DNA from: Clostridia bacterium
GTDB lineage: Bacteria > Bacillota > Clostridia > TANB77 > CAG-508
Length of the DNA: 64,000 bases
Assembly: GCA_022799315.1 (NCBI GenBank)
Contig: JAAWOE010000002.1
Span: 1-64,000, forward strand
Direction: 5' to 3'
Within the stretch, counting starts at the first letter, position 1; each line of letters begins with the position of its first letter. A program made the translations under genes and the position numbers. This document shows positions 53,645 to 62,342 of the stretch, piece after piece. The notes under the pieces are model-generated. The model did no database searches and was not told the DNA's origin. It saw only the letters and a list, made by a program, of their open reading frames with translations.

Positions 53645-54151
53645 TTATCTCCCCTCTTTTGTTGTATTCTTTTCATAATTATTTTTAATTAAATTTTCTA
53701 TAGGTCTCTTTATGACTGTTATAAAAATATCTTTTTCTTCTATTGGATTTACTAATATTGAAAACATTTTACATCTATTTGCTCCTAGCACATCTGTAAA
53801 AATCTGATCTCCTACTACCGCCACTTCTTTTGCTTCTAATTTCATTATATTCTTAGCTTTATTTAATCCCATTTTTAATGGTTTTTTAGCAAAGTATATA
53901 TATGGTATCTTAAGCTTTTGGGAAACTTCTTTTACCTTTTCTTTTTTGTTACTATTTGATGCTATGCAAAATTTAATACCTTTGTTTTTTAAATCTTCAC
54001 ACCATTTTCCTACTCCAGCTGGCATATTTTTATAGTAATCTATTAGTGTATTATCCACATCTAAAATTAAACCTTTAATACTATTTTCTTGTAATAGTTC
54101 AAACGTTATTTCCTTCACATTATCTACGTATAACTTTGGGTATAAAATCAT
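53645..54151 (-). CDS. YqeG family HAD phosphatase
   Basis: 168 residues from the ATG at 54151, with AGGAGAAAATTT; an in-frame TTG at 54208 overlaps the divergent gene's promoter region. LYPKLYVDNVKEITFELL is the YqeG start, ILDVDNTLIDYY gives the HAD nucleophile, FCIASNSNKKEK motif II and VVGDQIFTDVLGANR motif IV. YqeG-type proteins include mitochondrial phosphatidylglycerophosphatase; bacterial substrate unproven. Commonly near efp and shikimate genes in Firmicutes. Confidence 0.9.
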   Translation of the reverse strand: MILYPKLYVDNVKEITFELLQENSIKGLILDVDNTLIDYYKNMPAGVGKWCEDLKNKGIKFCIASNSNKKEKVKEVSQKLKIPYIYFAKKPLKMGLNKAKNIMKLEAKEVAVVGDQIFTDVLGANRCKMFSILVNPIEEKDIFITVIKRPIENLIKNNYEKNTTKEGR

Positions 54152-54285
54152 AAATTTTCTCCTATCTTTTTTCAGTATTATATTATCAATATATATGGTT
54201 TTTGTCAATTTATATTACAAACTTATTTACAAACATTTTTCCTTGTTATATAATCTTTTTAAACATTTTACAAAGGAGAAAATTT

Positions 54286-55569
54286 ATGGAAAGTACCAAA
54301 AATTCAGATAATATGTCGTATAATATGAAAATATTTCCAATATACAAAGCACTTTCATGGGATGCATTATTTTATTATGCCATTGAATTTTTGTTTTTAA
54401 CAGGGATTAAAGGATTAACTGCAGCTCAAGTTTTATTTACAGATGCTTTTTATCCATTATTTAAATTTGTATTAGAAATACCTAGCAGTATTATAGTTAA
54501 TAAACTAGGTAAAAGAAGAAGTTTAATTTTAGGTAATCTTTTCGTTGCAGGATATATACTTTGTCTTATTTTAGCAACTAATATGTATATGGTAATATTT
54601 GCTTGGTTTTTATCTGCTTTTGGATATGCTCTAAAGGGACTTACAGAATCTAATTTGCTTTATGATTCTATTCCAAAGAGTGATAAAAGAGGTGAGCAAT
54701 TTTCTAAAATAGATGGCCGAGCTAGTTCATTTTATTATTATTTTGATGCTATTTCTGCTATTTCCACAGGATTCCTATTTGTTATAAATGGATATTTACC
54801 AATGATATTATCATTTATAATATGTATAATTGCATTATTACTATCTTTTAATTTTAAAGATGTAGATAGTTCTTCCGAAGAAGAACCTGCTCCTTCTGTT
54901 AAGAATATTTTATTAGATTTAAAACAAGCCTCTAAATTTATTTTTAAATCTAATAGACTTAGAAGTTTAATTATATTCGATGCATTCTTTTGCGCATTTT
55001 TATCAATGTATTCTACTTTAAGAAGTAGTATTCTAACAGATATAAACTTACCTGAACAATACTTTGGAATAGTATATGCTATATTACAGTTAGTATCTGG
55101 AATTGCATCTGCTAATCAGAATAAATTTCATAATAGATATAGAAATAGAACATTAAGTGTTTTTGCTACTCGTAGTACAATTTCCTTTATTATAATTGGT
55201 ATTGCACCTTTAATTGGACTAAATTTTGGATTAACTTTAGAAATTATATTACTAATGATGGTTTTACAATACGCAATAAAAGGTCCTTATCGTACATTAT
55301 CATTAAGATATTTAAATAATTTTACGACTTCAAATATGAGAACTAAAATATCTTTAGTTAACGAAATTTTATATAGCATACTTAAAATGATACTTTGTTT
55401 TATTTGTTCTGCATTATTAGAAGTTACTACTACTTCATATGTATATATTATACTTGGTTGTGTGTTTACAGTATTCTTTATATTTTTATTAGATTATATG
55501 AAAGGTACTGTAGGACTAAAACCAGAAGAATATAAAAAGGAAGAAATTGAATTTAGCGAAGTGCATTAA
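54286..55569 (+). CDS. MFS transporter
   Basis: 427 residues from the ATG at 54286 with AAAGGAGAAAATTT. Twelve membrane helices. KLGKRRSLILGN near 66-77 is the loop 2-3 motif A equivalent. LFDSI/NLLYDSIPKSDKRGEQF near 125 and DGRASSFYYY follow, the text of the MFS subgroup often called macrolide-efflux-like or MDR in Firmicutes. Substrate unknown. It is divergent from YqeG, and both promoters share the 135-base gap. C-terminal tail is acidic. Confidence 0.85.
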   Translation: MESTKNSDNMSYNMKIFPIYKALSWDALFYYAIEFLFLTGIKGLTAAQVLFTDAFYPLFKFVLEIPSSIIVNKLGKRRSLILGNLFVAGYILCLILATNMYMVIFAWFLSAFGYALKGLTESNLLYDSIPKSDKRGEQFSKIDGRASSFYYYFDAISAISTGFLFVINGYLPMILSFIICIIALLLSFNFKDVDSSSEEEPAPSVKNILLDLKQASKFIFKSNRLRSLIIFDAFFCAFLSMYSTLRSSILTDINLPEQYFGIVYAILQLVSGIASANQNKFHNRYRNRTLSVFATRSTISFIIIGIAPLIGLNFGLTLEIILLMMVLQYAIKGPYRTLSLRYLNNFTTSNMRTKISLVNEILYSILKMILCFICSALLEVTTTSYVYIILGCVFTVFFIFLLDYMKGTVGLKPEEYKKEEIEFSEVH

Positions 55570-55575
55570 TGCAAA

Positions 55576-55617
55576 AGAGACTTCGCCTATCAGGTCAATG
55601 AGGGCATCGCCCCCTAC
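55576..55617. repeat. Degenerate double palindrome of the CCCCTAC family
   Basis: AAGAGACTTCGCCTATCAGG, then GGGCATCGCCCCCTAC: the same plan as 23845-23883 but eroded, sitting just after the MFS stop. Confidence 0.65.
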
Positions 55618-55619
55618 AC

Positions 55620-55653
55620 AAAACAAGGTAATTCCATCGAATTACCTTGTTTT
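55620..55653. terminator. Terminator between the MFS and SleB genes
   Basis: AAACAAGGTAATTC and GAATTACCTTGTTT pair around CATC, followed by T6 on the plus strand. It also lies at the end of the minus-strand gene. Confidence 0.88.
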
Positions 55654-56358
55654 TTATTTACAAAATCTGTGCTTTCCTATTGTTACAACATGTGGTCTTG
55701 ACCAAATCCATTTATTAGTTGCTGTTGAAGGGTTAAAATAATATATTGAACCATACGATGGATCCCAACCATTTAATGCATCTTGTGCAGCTTTTCTAGC
55801 AGTACTATTTGGTGTTAAATTAATTTGTCCATCATCTACTACATTAAATGCACCCTTTTGATATATAACTCCTGATATTGAATTTGGGAAACTTGAACTT
55901 TTAACTCTATTTAAGACTACAGCTGCAACTGCAACTTGCCCCGAATATGGTTCTCCTCTTGCCTCTCCATAAACCAATCTACTTAATAAGTTTAAATCAC
56001 TTGAGCTAGATGAAGAACCCGAATTTCCTGATGAAGTAAAAATACCCATTGCCTCTAATGTTCTTTTCCCAGCTATTCCATCTACTACCAAGCCATTTTT
56101 CCTTTGAAAATATTTAACAGCAGCAAGAGTTTGGCTTCCAAATATTCCATCTACATTTCCATTATAATATCCCCAACGTTTTAATTTAGTTTGTATTGTT
56201 CTTACTTCTTCCCCTCTTGAACCGTATTTTGATAAAGCTTGTACAATATTCACGCTAAATATGTTATATAATAAGAACAATAACAACACTCCTGAAATGC
56301 TTATAATTGCTATTCTATTTTTACTTATTTGACTTCTAATTTTTTTCAAAAAATTCAC
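55654..56358 (-). CDS. SleB-type cell-wall hydrolase with peptidoglycan-binding domain
   Basis: 234 residues. A membrane/signal helix near 16-38, then a PG_binding_1 domain (SRGEEVRTIQTKLKRWGYYN to VVDGIAGKRTLEAMG). A Gly/Ser linker precedes the Hydrolase_2 domain, LLSRLVYGEARGEPYSGQVA with the catalytic glutamate, to the closing IGKHRFCK. SleB-like lytic transglycosylases open spore cortex in spore-formers; vegetative relatives exist. No spore genes are seen nearby, so either is possible. Confidence 0.92.
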   Translation of the reverse strand: MNFLKKIRSQISKNRIAIISISGVLLLFLLYNIFSVNIVQALSKYGSRGEEVRTIQTKLKRWGYYNGNVDGIFGSQTLAAVKYFQRKNGLVVDGIAGKRTLEAMGIFTSSGNSGSSSSSSDLNLLSRLVYGEARGEPYSGQVAVAAVVLNRVKSSSFPNSISGVIYQKGAFNVVDDGQINLTPNSTARKAAQDALNGWDPSYGSIYYFNPSTATNKWIWSRPHVVTIGKHRFCK

Positions 56359-56430
56359 CTCTTTAAATAAATACTAGTTTTTAGTATTTTCTCCAAATAA
56401 GGTGAATTTATACAATGTGAAATAAAAAGA

Positions 56431-58092
56431 TTAAAATATTCCTACTACATTTCCATTATCGTCTATGTCTATAAATTCTGCTGATGGAACTTTTGGAAGT
56501 CCTGGCATTGTAAATATTTTTCCTGTTAATATAACAATAAATCCTGCTCCTGTTCTTAGGTTTACTTCTGATACATGTATTTTAAATGGTTCTTTGCATA
56601 ATAAGTTTTTAGGATCATCTGAGAATGAATATTGTGTTTTTGCAATACAAACTGGTAAGTTAGAATATCCTAATTTTTCAATTCGTCTTATTTCTTCTTC
56701 TGCTTCTTTTGAAAATTCTACTCCCTCTGCTCCATATATCTTTGTTGCAATTTTTTCAACTTTTTCTTTAATACCATCTTCTAAATCATACATGTATTCT
56801 AAGTTAGATTCTTTTTCGCATAAATCTACAACTTTTGAAGCTAAGTCTTTGGCTCCTTCTCCACCTTTTCCCCAGGCTTCTACTAAACTTAAGTTTATTT
56901 CTTTTTCTTCTAATTTAGATTTTAATAATTCGATTTCAGCTTCTGTATCATCTACATATTTATTGATTGCTACAATTACATTTAATCCAAATTTGTTTTT
57001 AATATTATCAACATGTCTTAGTAAGTTATGTATTCCTTCTTCTAACGCTTCTAAATTTTCTTTTTGAATGTCTTCTTTTGCTACTCCTCCATGGTATTTT
57101 AAAGCTTTCATTGTTGCTACACAAACTACCGCTGATGGTTTAATTCCTGCTGTTCTACATTTAATATCTAGGAATTTTTCAGCCCCTAAATCTGCTCCAA
57201 ATCCTGCTTCTGTTACAACATATTCTCCAAGTTTTAATGCCATTTTAGTTGCCATTATACTGTTACATCCATGAGCAATATTTGCAAATGGTCCACCATG
57301 AATAAATGCAGGTGTATGTTCTAATGTTTGAACTAAATTTGGTTTAATTGCATCTTTTAATAATACTGCTAAACTTCCTTCTGCTTTTAGGTCACTTGCT
57401 CTAATTGGCTCTTCTTTTTCATTATATCCAACTATAATGTTTCCAATTCTTTTTCTTAAATCATATATGTCTTTTGATAAGCATAAAACAGCCATAATTT
57501 CTGATGCAACTGTAATATCAAATCCATCCATTCTTGGTACTACATTCTTTTCTCCAGATAATCCACATTCAATTTTTCTTAATTGTCTATCATTTAAGTC
57601 TACACATCTTTTCCAAAGTACTTTTTTAAATCCTAATTCATTTCCAAAATAAATATGATTATCAATCATTGCTGCAAGTAAATTATTTGCAGATGTAATT
57701 GCATGAATATCTCCTGTAAAATGTAAGTTAATATCTTCCATTGGTCCAACTTGTGCATACCCTCCACCTGTTGCACCACCTTTAACTCCAAATACTGGTC
57801 CTAATGATGGTTCTCTTAAAGCAAGTACAGACTTTTTACCAATCTTTGATAATCCATCAGCAAGACCTATTGATATTGTTGTTTTACCTTCTCCTAATGG
57901 TGTTGGATTTACTGCTGTTACTAATACTAATTTACCATTTTCATTATTCTCTATTTTTTCAAATATTTTATCTGAAATTTTTGCTTTATATTTTCCATAA
58001 TTTTCAATATATTCTTCACTTATATTTAATTTCTCTGCAACTTCTTTAATTTGTTTTAATTCAACACTTCTTGCTATTTCTATATCTTTCAT
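56431..58092 (-). CDS. fhs: Formate-tetrahydrofolate ligase
   Basis: 553 residues. ATP-driven formation of 10-formyl-THF from formate, used in the acetyl-CoA pathway and purine synthesis. The P-loop region VTAVNPTPLGEGKTTISIGL near 58-77, then REPSLGPVFGVKGGATGGGY near 91-110, and the C-terminal MPGLPKVPSAEFID near 530-543 are highly conserved signatures. Length normal. ATG at 58092. No other one-carbon genes lie nearby. Confidence 0.97.
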   Translation of the reverse strand: MKDIEIARSVELKQIKEVAEKLNISEEYIENYGKYKAKISDKIFEKIENNENGKLVLVTAVNPTPLGEGKTTISIGLADGLSKIGKKSVLALREPSLGPVFGVKGGATGGGYAQVGPMEDINLHFTGDIHAITSANNLLAAMIDNHIYFGNELGFKKVLWKRCVDLNDRQLRKIECGLSGEKNVVPRMDGFDITVASEIMAVLCLSKDIYDLRKRIGNIIVGYNEKEEPIRASDLKAEGSLAVLLKDAIKPNLVQTLEHTPAFIHGGPFANIAHGCNSIMATKMALKLGEYVVTEAGFGADLGAEKFLDIKCRTAGIKPSAVVCVATMKALKYHGGVAKEDIQKENLEALEEGIHNLLRHVDNIKNKFGLNVIVAINKYVDDTEAEIELLKSKLEEKEINLSLVEAWGKGGEGAKDLASKVVDLCEKESNLEYMYDLEDGIKEKVEKIATKIYGAEGVEFSKEAEEEIRRIEKLGYSNLPVCIAKTQYSFSDDPKNLLCKEPFKIHVSEVNLRTGAGFIVILTGKIFTMPGLPKVPSAEFIDIDDNGNVVGIF

Positions 58093-58111
58093 ACCACTCT
58101 CTCCTTATTAA

Positions 58112-58543
58112 TTATAATACTAATCCTGCTAAAATTCCTATTGCTGCTCCAACAACTACTTGCATTGGTGTGTGTCCTAATACTTCTACTAATTTTTCTT
58201 GTACTTGTAAGTTAGTTAGTCCTGGTGTATTAACTATTTTATTTAATAGTCTCGCTTGTTTTCCTGCTGCTCTTCTTATTCCTGCCGCATCATACATTAC
58301 AACAAATGAGAATACAACTGCTAATGCAAATAATGGCGAATTTATTCCTTCGTATTTTCCAATCAATGTGGCAATAGATGTGACAACGGCTGAATGTGAA
58401 CTAGGCATTCCTCCTGCTCCCATGATTCTTTTAAAATTAAATTGTTTTGTTGTAACCAAATCCCATATTACTTTAAATAATTGTATACAAAACCATAGTA
58501 AAAATGGTGTATATAAATATTTAAACTGTGCTAATTCCTCCAT
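58112..58543 (-). CDS. DUF212 / divergent PAP2-type membrane protein
   Basis: 143 residues from the ATG at 58543 with GAAAGGGGAAAAT. Four membrane helices. GAGGMPSSHSAVVTSIAT near 41-58, VVMYDAAGIRRAAGKQARLLN near 78-98 and EVLGHTPMQVVVGAAIG near 119-135 are the DUF212 core, with Ser-His-Ser and Gly-His-Thr-Pro resembling acid-phosphatase motifs 2 and 3. Likely a lipid phosphatase-like protein; activity unproven. Confidence 0.9.
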   Translation of the reverse strand: MEELAQFKYLYTPFLLWFCIQLFKVIWDLVTTKQFNFKRIMGAGGMPSSHSAVVTSIATLIGKYEGINSPLFALAVVFSFVVMYDAAGIRRAAGKQARLLNKIVNTPGLTNLQVQEKLVEVLGHTPMQVVVGAAIGILAGLVL

Positions 58544-58577
58544 ATTTTCCCCTTTCATAAAAAGTGGTTTCACCACT

Positions 58578-58600
58578 CGGGCGATTAAAATCGCCCCTAC
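58578..58600. repeat. GC-rich palindrome, CCCCTAC family
   Basis: Same core as 21403-21425, here preceded by a small GTGGTTTCACCAC hairpin (58564-58576), echoing the two-part plan at 23.85 kb. Confidence 0.85.
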
Positions 58601-58636
58601 GTTTTATACATACTTCTTATTATATTATAAATGCTT

Positions 58637-58858
58637 TTACTCTACGTTAAAGTTTTCTTCCATAACTTCATCATCTTTTTTTATTAGTATTGAAATTCTT
58701 TTTTCTGCATTTTCTAATATATCATTACACGTTTTAGACAATTTCATACCTTCTTCAAATTTAGTTACAGATTCATCTAAATTTAAATCTCCTTTTTCTA
58801 ATTCGTTTGCAATTGTTTCTAACTTTTTAATTGTCTCTTCAAAATTTGCTTCTGCCAT
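58637..58858 (-). CDS. xseB: Exodeoxyribonuclease VII small subunit
   Basis: 73 residues from the ATG at 58858 with AAGGGAGAAGAAAAATA. FEETIKKLETIANELEKGDL and LDESVTKFEEGMKLSKTCND are the XseB helix pair that binds XseA. It follows xseA after a 282-base gap, filled by a MITE-like unit, instead of overlapping it as in many Firmicutes. Confidence 0.93.
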   Translation of the reverse strand: MAEANFEETIKKLETIANELEKGDLNLDESVTKFEEGMKLSKTCNDILENAEKRISILIKKDDEVMEENFNVE

Positions 58859-58965
58859 TATTTTTCTTCTCCCTTCATTATATTTTAACATCTCTATGTT
58901 TGAATATTTGTTGTAAGACCTCAAGTCAATTCCTAACCAATGTCCACACCTTAAAATAAAGATGT

Positions 58966-59064
58966 GTAGGGGCGTTCTTGAACGCCCGAAAAGAATTCAA
59001 AGGCGTATTAAATAATATTTTTAAGTAGTTTCACAGAAGTTCGGGCGATTAAAATCGCCTCTAC
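58966..59064. mobile_element. MITE-like paired-palindrome unit, copy 2
   Basis: 99 bp from GTAGGGGCGTTCTTGAACGC on the left to CGATTAAAATCGCCTCTAC on the right, with spacer GAAAAGAATTCAAAGGCGTA to TAAGTAGTTTCACAG. It is inserted between xseA and xseB. Nearly the reverse complement of copy 1, apart from point changes. Confidence 0.7.
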
Positions 59065-59140
59065 AAAACGATTATTTATTAAGTTGCAGGTCTCAACTTC
59101 GTAACAGTCCTCTTAAGTAAAGTGGTCCTTACTTTACTCT

Positions 59141-60329
59141 TCATAGTATTTTAGCTTTTTTACTTCCATCTATAAACCTTAAAGAAATTTCTTCATCTTG
59201 TTTTGTATCATTTACTGTCTTAATTATTTTTCCGTCCTTTTGCGCAATACAATAACCTCTAGTTAGTGTTTTTAGCGGACTTAATGAATCTAATTTTGTA
59301 ACTAGTGTTAACATCTTATTTTTGCTATCTTTATATTTGTTAATTATACTATGTTGCATACTTTTAACATACATATCAAGTCTAATATAATTCTCATTAA
59401 CTCTTTGTAATGGTTCTTTAAACGCTCGAGATGCCATGCATTTTTCATATCTCATTCGCATTAATTCTACTTTTTTCTTTAAAGCGAGCTTTAATCTATT
59501 GTTGTAATTAGAAATTTTAATTTTTAATTCTTCCACATCTGTAACTGCGAGTTCTGCAGCAGCAGACGGTGTTGGCGCTCTTAAATCCGCCACAAAATCT
59601 GCAATTGTAAAATCTGTTTCATGCCCTACTGCTGATATTATAGGAAGTTTAGATGCAAATATTGCTCTTGCAACTACTTCTTCATTAAATGGCCATAAAT
59701 CTTCGAGTGAGCCTCCGTCCTCTTGCCAAAATTAATACATCTGCTAAATTTTTATCATTCATATACTTAATTGCATCTGCAATCTTTTCTCCTGCTCCTT
59801 CTCCTTGAACTGGTACAGGAAATAAACGTATATATACATTAGGATTTCTTCTTGTACTAACATTTATAATATCTTTTATTACTGAACCCGTTTGTGAAGT
59901 AAGTACTCCAATTACTTTTGGCATAAATGGAATTCTCTTTTTATAGCTTATATCAAACAATCCTTCTTTTTCAAGTTTTTGTTTTAATTCTTCATATGCT
60001 TTATATAGACTTCCCATTCCTTCTTCTTGCATTGCTTTACAATAAATTTGGTATACCCCATCTCTTTCAAAAACAGAAACAGTTCCAAATACCATAACCT
60101 TCATACCATCTTTTGGAGTAAATTTTAAATTAGTAGTATATGATTTAAACATTATGCATTTTATTAAAGAGTTATCATCTTTTAATGTAAAATACAAGTG
60201 TCCTGTATAGTGATGCTTAAAATTTGATATTTCTCCTTTAACTAGAACATTATTTAAATATTCATCACCTGCAACTTTATCTTTTATATACTTGTTTAAG
60301 TCTGTTACAGTTATTGCTTCATAATTCAT
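59141..60329 (-). CDS. xseA: Exodeoxyribonuclease VII large subunit, with a +1 frameshift at CGG
   Basis: As one protein of 395 residues: the OB domain ([20 protein letters not shown], then GHLYFTLKD), the catalytic-domain text [14 protein letters not shown] and [38 protein letters not shown], and a coiled-coil end. At 59715-59717 the zero frame reads AGA GGA CGG AGG and stops ten codons later. Skipping the C restores GGA GGA GGC TCA, the invariant R-G-G-G-S. Ends 59141. Same defect as uvrB in the same direction. Confidence 0.92.
59715..59717 (-). other. CGG codon at a +1 frameshift (xseA)
   Basis: Zero frame AGA GGA CGG AGG CTC; required AGA GGA, one skipped C, GGA GGC TCA. Confidence 0.9.
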
Positions 60330-60353
60330 ATTTTTCTCCCTATTTTAACACGC

Positions 60354-60403
60354 AAACAAGATGTTAAAATCAAAACTTAAAGTTAATTTTCGACATCTTG
60401 TTT
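60354..60403 (-). terminator. Stem-loop after nusB
   Basis: AAACAAGATGT (60354-60364) pairs with ACATCTTGTTT (60393-60403) around a 28-base loop, 12 bases after the nusB stop and before xseA. Confidence 0.55.
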
Positions 60404-60414
60404 AAATTTATTAT

Positions 60415-60825
60415 TTAAGTTATATCGTTTTTCTTAACAATGCTTGCAAGTATTCCATTAATAAATACATGTGCATTATCTTCCCCATATTTTTTGGAAA
60501 GTTCAACAGCTTCATTTATTGCCACTTTGTATGGTATCTTCTTATATATAATTTCATATATTGCAAGTTTTAGAAGAGAAATATTTACCTTTGGTATTCT
60601 ATCTAATTGCCAATCTTCTTTTAGATTTTCTGAAATAAGTTTATTAATTTCTTCTTCATCTTGTTTGATTCCTGTTATTGTTTCCTTTATGTATGTTTTT
60701 ACTTCTTCACTTTCAATTTCATTATTTTCTATGTATAAATCAATCTGTTCCTCACTATTATCTTGTTGTATTTCTATACTATATAACAATTTAAAAGCCT
60801 GTTCTCTTGCATGCGATCTGTTCAT
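60415..60825 (-). CDS. nusB: Transcription antitermination factor NusB
   Basis: 136 residues, all-helical. [20 protein letters not shown] at the start, [22 protein letters not shown] near 80-101 and [26 protein letters not shown] near 107-132 are the NusB landmarks. It binds BoxA RNA with NusE in rRNA transcription. Placed as usual between DUF2273/asp23 and xseA. Confidence 0.95.
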   Translation of the reverse strand: MNRSHAREQAFKLLYSIEIQQDNSEEQIDLYIENNEIESEEVKTYIKETITGIKQDEEEINKLISENLKEDWQLDRIPKVNISLLKLAIYEIIYKKIPYKVAINEAVELSKKYGEDNAHVFINGILASIVKKNDIT

Positions 60826-60851
60826 AACAATTCCTTTCCTATGTTTCCTTA

Positions 60852-61055
60852 TTACATTCTGTCTATAAGATTTTTTAGTTTTTCTTTTACTTCATATTTA
60901 TTTCTTTGTACATAATTTCCTATGAATATTCCTATTGCTACTAATATAATTCCTACAATTAATTCATATAAACGTGTGCATAATATAACAATTGCAACAA
61001 TACCTCCAATTATTGCTCCTGCATATTCACTTATAAATTTTTTAAATCCATCCAT
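60852..61055 (-). CDS. DUF2273 small membrane protein
   Basis: 67 residues with two membrane helices, [20 protein letters not shown] and [19 protein letters not shown], then a basic tail. This is the DUF2273 protein usually found beside asp23 and amaP, probably part of the same envelope-stress complex. TAGGAGGAAATAGAA precedes the ATG. Confidence 0.88.
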   Translation of the reverse strand: MDGFKKFISEYAGAIIGGIVAIVILCTRLYELIVGIILVAIGIFIGNYVQRNKYEVKEKLKNLIDRM

Positions 61056-61072
61056 TTCTATTTCCTCCTATA

Positions 61073-61624
61073 TTATATCTTTTCTTGTTTAGGAGCAATA
61101 TTTTTTATTTTAATATTTACTTCTTTTATATCAACATCCATTGATTTCTTAATTAAATCTTTAATTTTTAATTGTAAAGAATTTGATAAGTCTTTTATTA
61201 TTACATCTTGTGATACAAATAGAACAACATCTACATTTATGTTTCCATCTTTTGATAGTAGTACTTTTGAAGAAACATCTTGAGCTCCTTCTACTTCTTT
61301 TACAACACCACTAACCAAATTTTGTATTGTATCTTTAGATATAAGTAATTTTCCATTTTCATTTTGAATTAGTATTCCATTTTCCATTGAAGACTCATCT
61401 TTAGAATCTGATGTAAAGAAAATTCCTTTTATTGCAAATAGAATAAATACTGTTAATACTCCTAATGTTACATTCGTTATTACTGGATTATTTAAGCCAT
61501 GTTTTATGTATAATGTGATAATATCAATATTAATCCATCCAAATATTACTAAACAAAATATTACAGATATTATTAAAATAACACTTGAAAATAATACTAA
61601 AGCTATTTTATCTAATGTTTTCAT
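61073..61624 (-). CDS. amaP: AmaP-like membrane anchor for Asp23
   Basis: 183 residues from the ATG at 61624 with GAAGGGAGAAATATAT. Two N-terminal membrane helices (7-32, about 48-67), then an Asp23-like alpha/beta domain (KLLISKDTIQNLVSGVVKEV, VDVVLFVSQDVIIKDL). AmaP tethers Asp23 to the membrane in staphylococci. Here it lies between asp23 and DUF2273. Confidence 0.88.
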   Translation of the reverse strand: MKTLDKIALVLFSSVILIISVIFCLVIFGWINIDIITLYIKHGLNNPVITNVTLGVLTVFILFAIKGIFFTSDSKDESSMENGILIQNENGKLLISKDTIQNLVSGVVKEVEGAQDVSSKVLLSKDGNINVDVVLFVSQDVIIKDLSNSLQLKIKDLIKKSMDVDIKEVNIKIKNIAPKQEKI

Positions 61625-61647
61625 ATATATTTCTCCCTTCAAAAGCA

Positions 61648-61674
61648 CGGGTCGATGTGGGCATCGACCCCTAC
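61648..61674. repeat. GC-rich palindrome, CCCCTAC family (GTCGAT type)
   Basis: CGGGTCGATG then TGGGCATCGACCCCTAC between asp23 and amaP. Compared with 25091-25117, both stem strands differ by complementary changes (GTCGACG..CGTCGAC against GTCGATG..CATCGAC). Confidence 0.85.
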
Positions 61675-61716
61675 ACTCTTTTCTTCATTTTTCACTATTT
61701 TTATTTGTCATAACTC

Positions 61717-62139
61717 TTATTCTTGCACTTCTTTTTCTTCTCCTGTTGTTTTTTCTGTACTTACACCTTGTACATGAACATTTACTTCTAATACTGTTAA
61801 ACCTGTCATTGTTTCTACTGCTTTTTTTACTCTATTTTGGATTTCAAAAGCAACATCTGGTATTCTTGTACCATATTCTACAATAATATTTACATCTATT
61901 TTAGTTTCTTTTTCTCCTACTTCAACTTTAATTCCTTTTGACATATTTTTCTTTCCACTTAAAACTTCTGAAATTCCTCCTGCAAATCCTCCTGCCATTC
62001 CAGAAACTCCTGGCACTTCTGATACAGCAACACCTGCAATAACAGCTACTACATCATCAGATATTTTAATTCCGTTATTATCATCCTTTGCTTCTATTAA
62101 AACTTCTTCATTTACGTTTTCTACATTTTCATTTTCCAT
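61717..62139 (-). CDS. Asp23/Gls24 family envelope-stress protein
   Basis: 140 residues from the ATG at 62139 with GGAGGAGGAAAAGAAT. An acidic N-terminus, then GIKISDDVVAVIAGVAVSEV, PGVSGMAGGFAGGISEVLSG and GIKVEVGEKETKIDVNIIVE are the Asp23 domain. Abundant protein linked to alkaline and cell-wall stress. First gene of the amaP-DUF2273-nusB-xseA-xseB string. Confidence 0.93.
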   Translation of the reverse strand: MENENVENVNEEVLIEAKDDNNGIKISDDVVAVIAGVAVSEVPGVSGMAGGFAGGISEVLSGKKNMSKGIKVEVGEKETKIDVNIIVEYGTRIPDVAFEIQNRVKKAVETMTGLTVLEVNVHVQGVSTEKTTGEEKEVQE

Positions 62140-62230
62140 ATTCTTTTCCTCCTCCAAAATTTGCGAAAAGCAACTTTTGTACTCTTCACTTTTCACTATT
62201 TTTCAACAAGTACACAATCTTCCATAAACA

Positions 62231-62274
62231 AAAAATTGATACCCTAAGCTGACTTCCTTAGTATATCAATTTTT
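62231..62274 (-). terminator. Terminator of the pilin-like gene
   Basis: AAAAATTGATA (62231-62241) with TATCAATTTTT (62264-62274), and CTAAG/CTTAG inside; followed on the minus strand by T6. Confidence 0.75.
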
Positions 62275-62342
62275 CTATAATTTTACAACATATTTTGAAA
62301 AGAAATACTTAATTTTATGTACTTTTTTACAAATAATATTAA

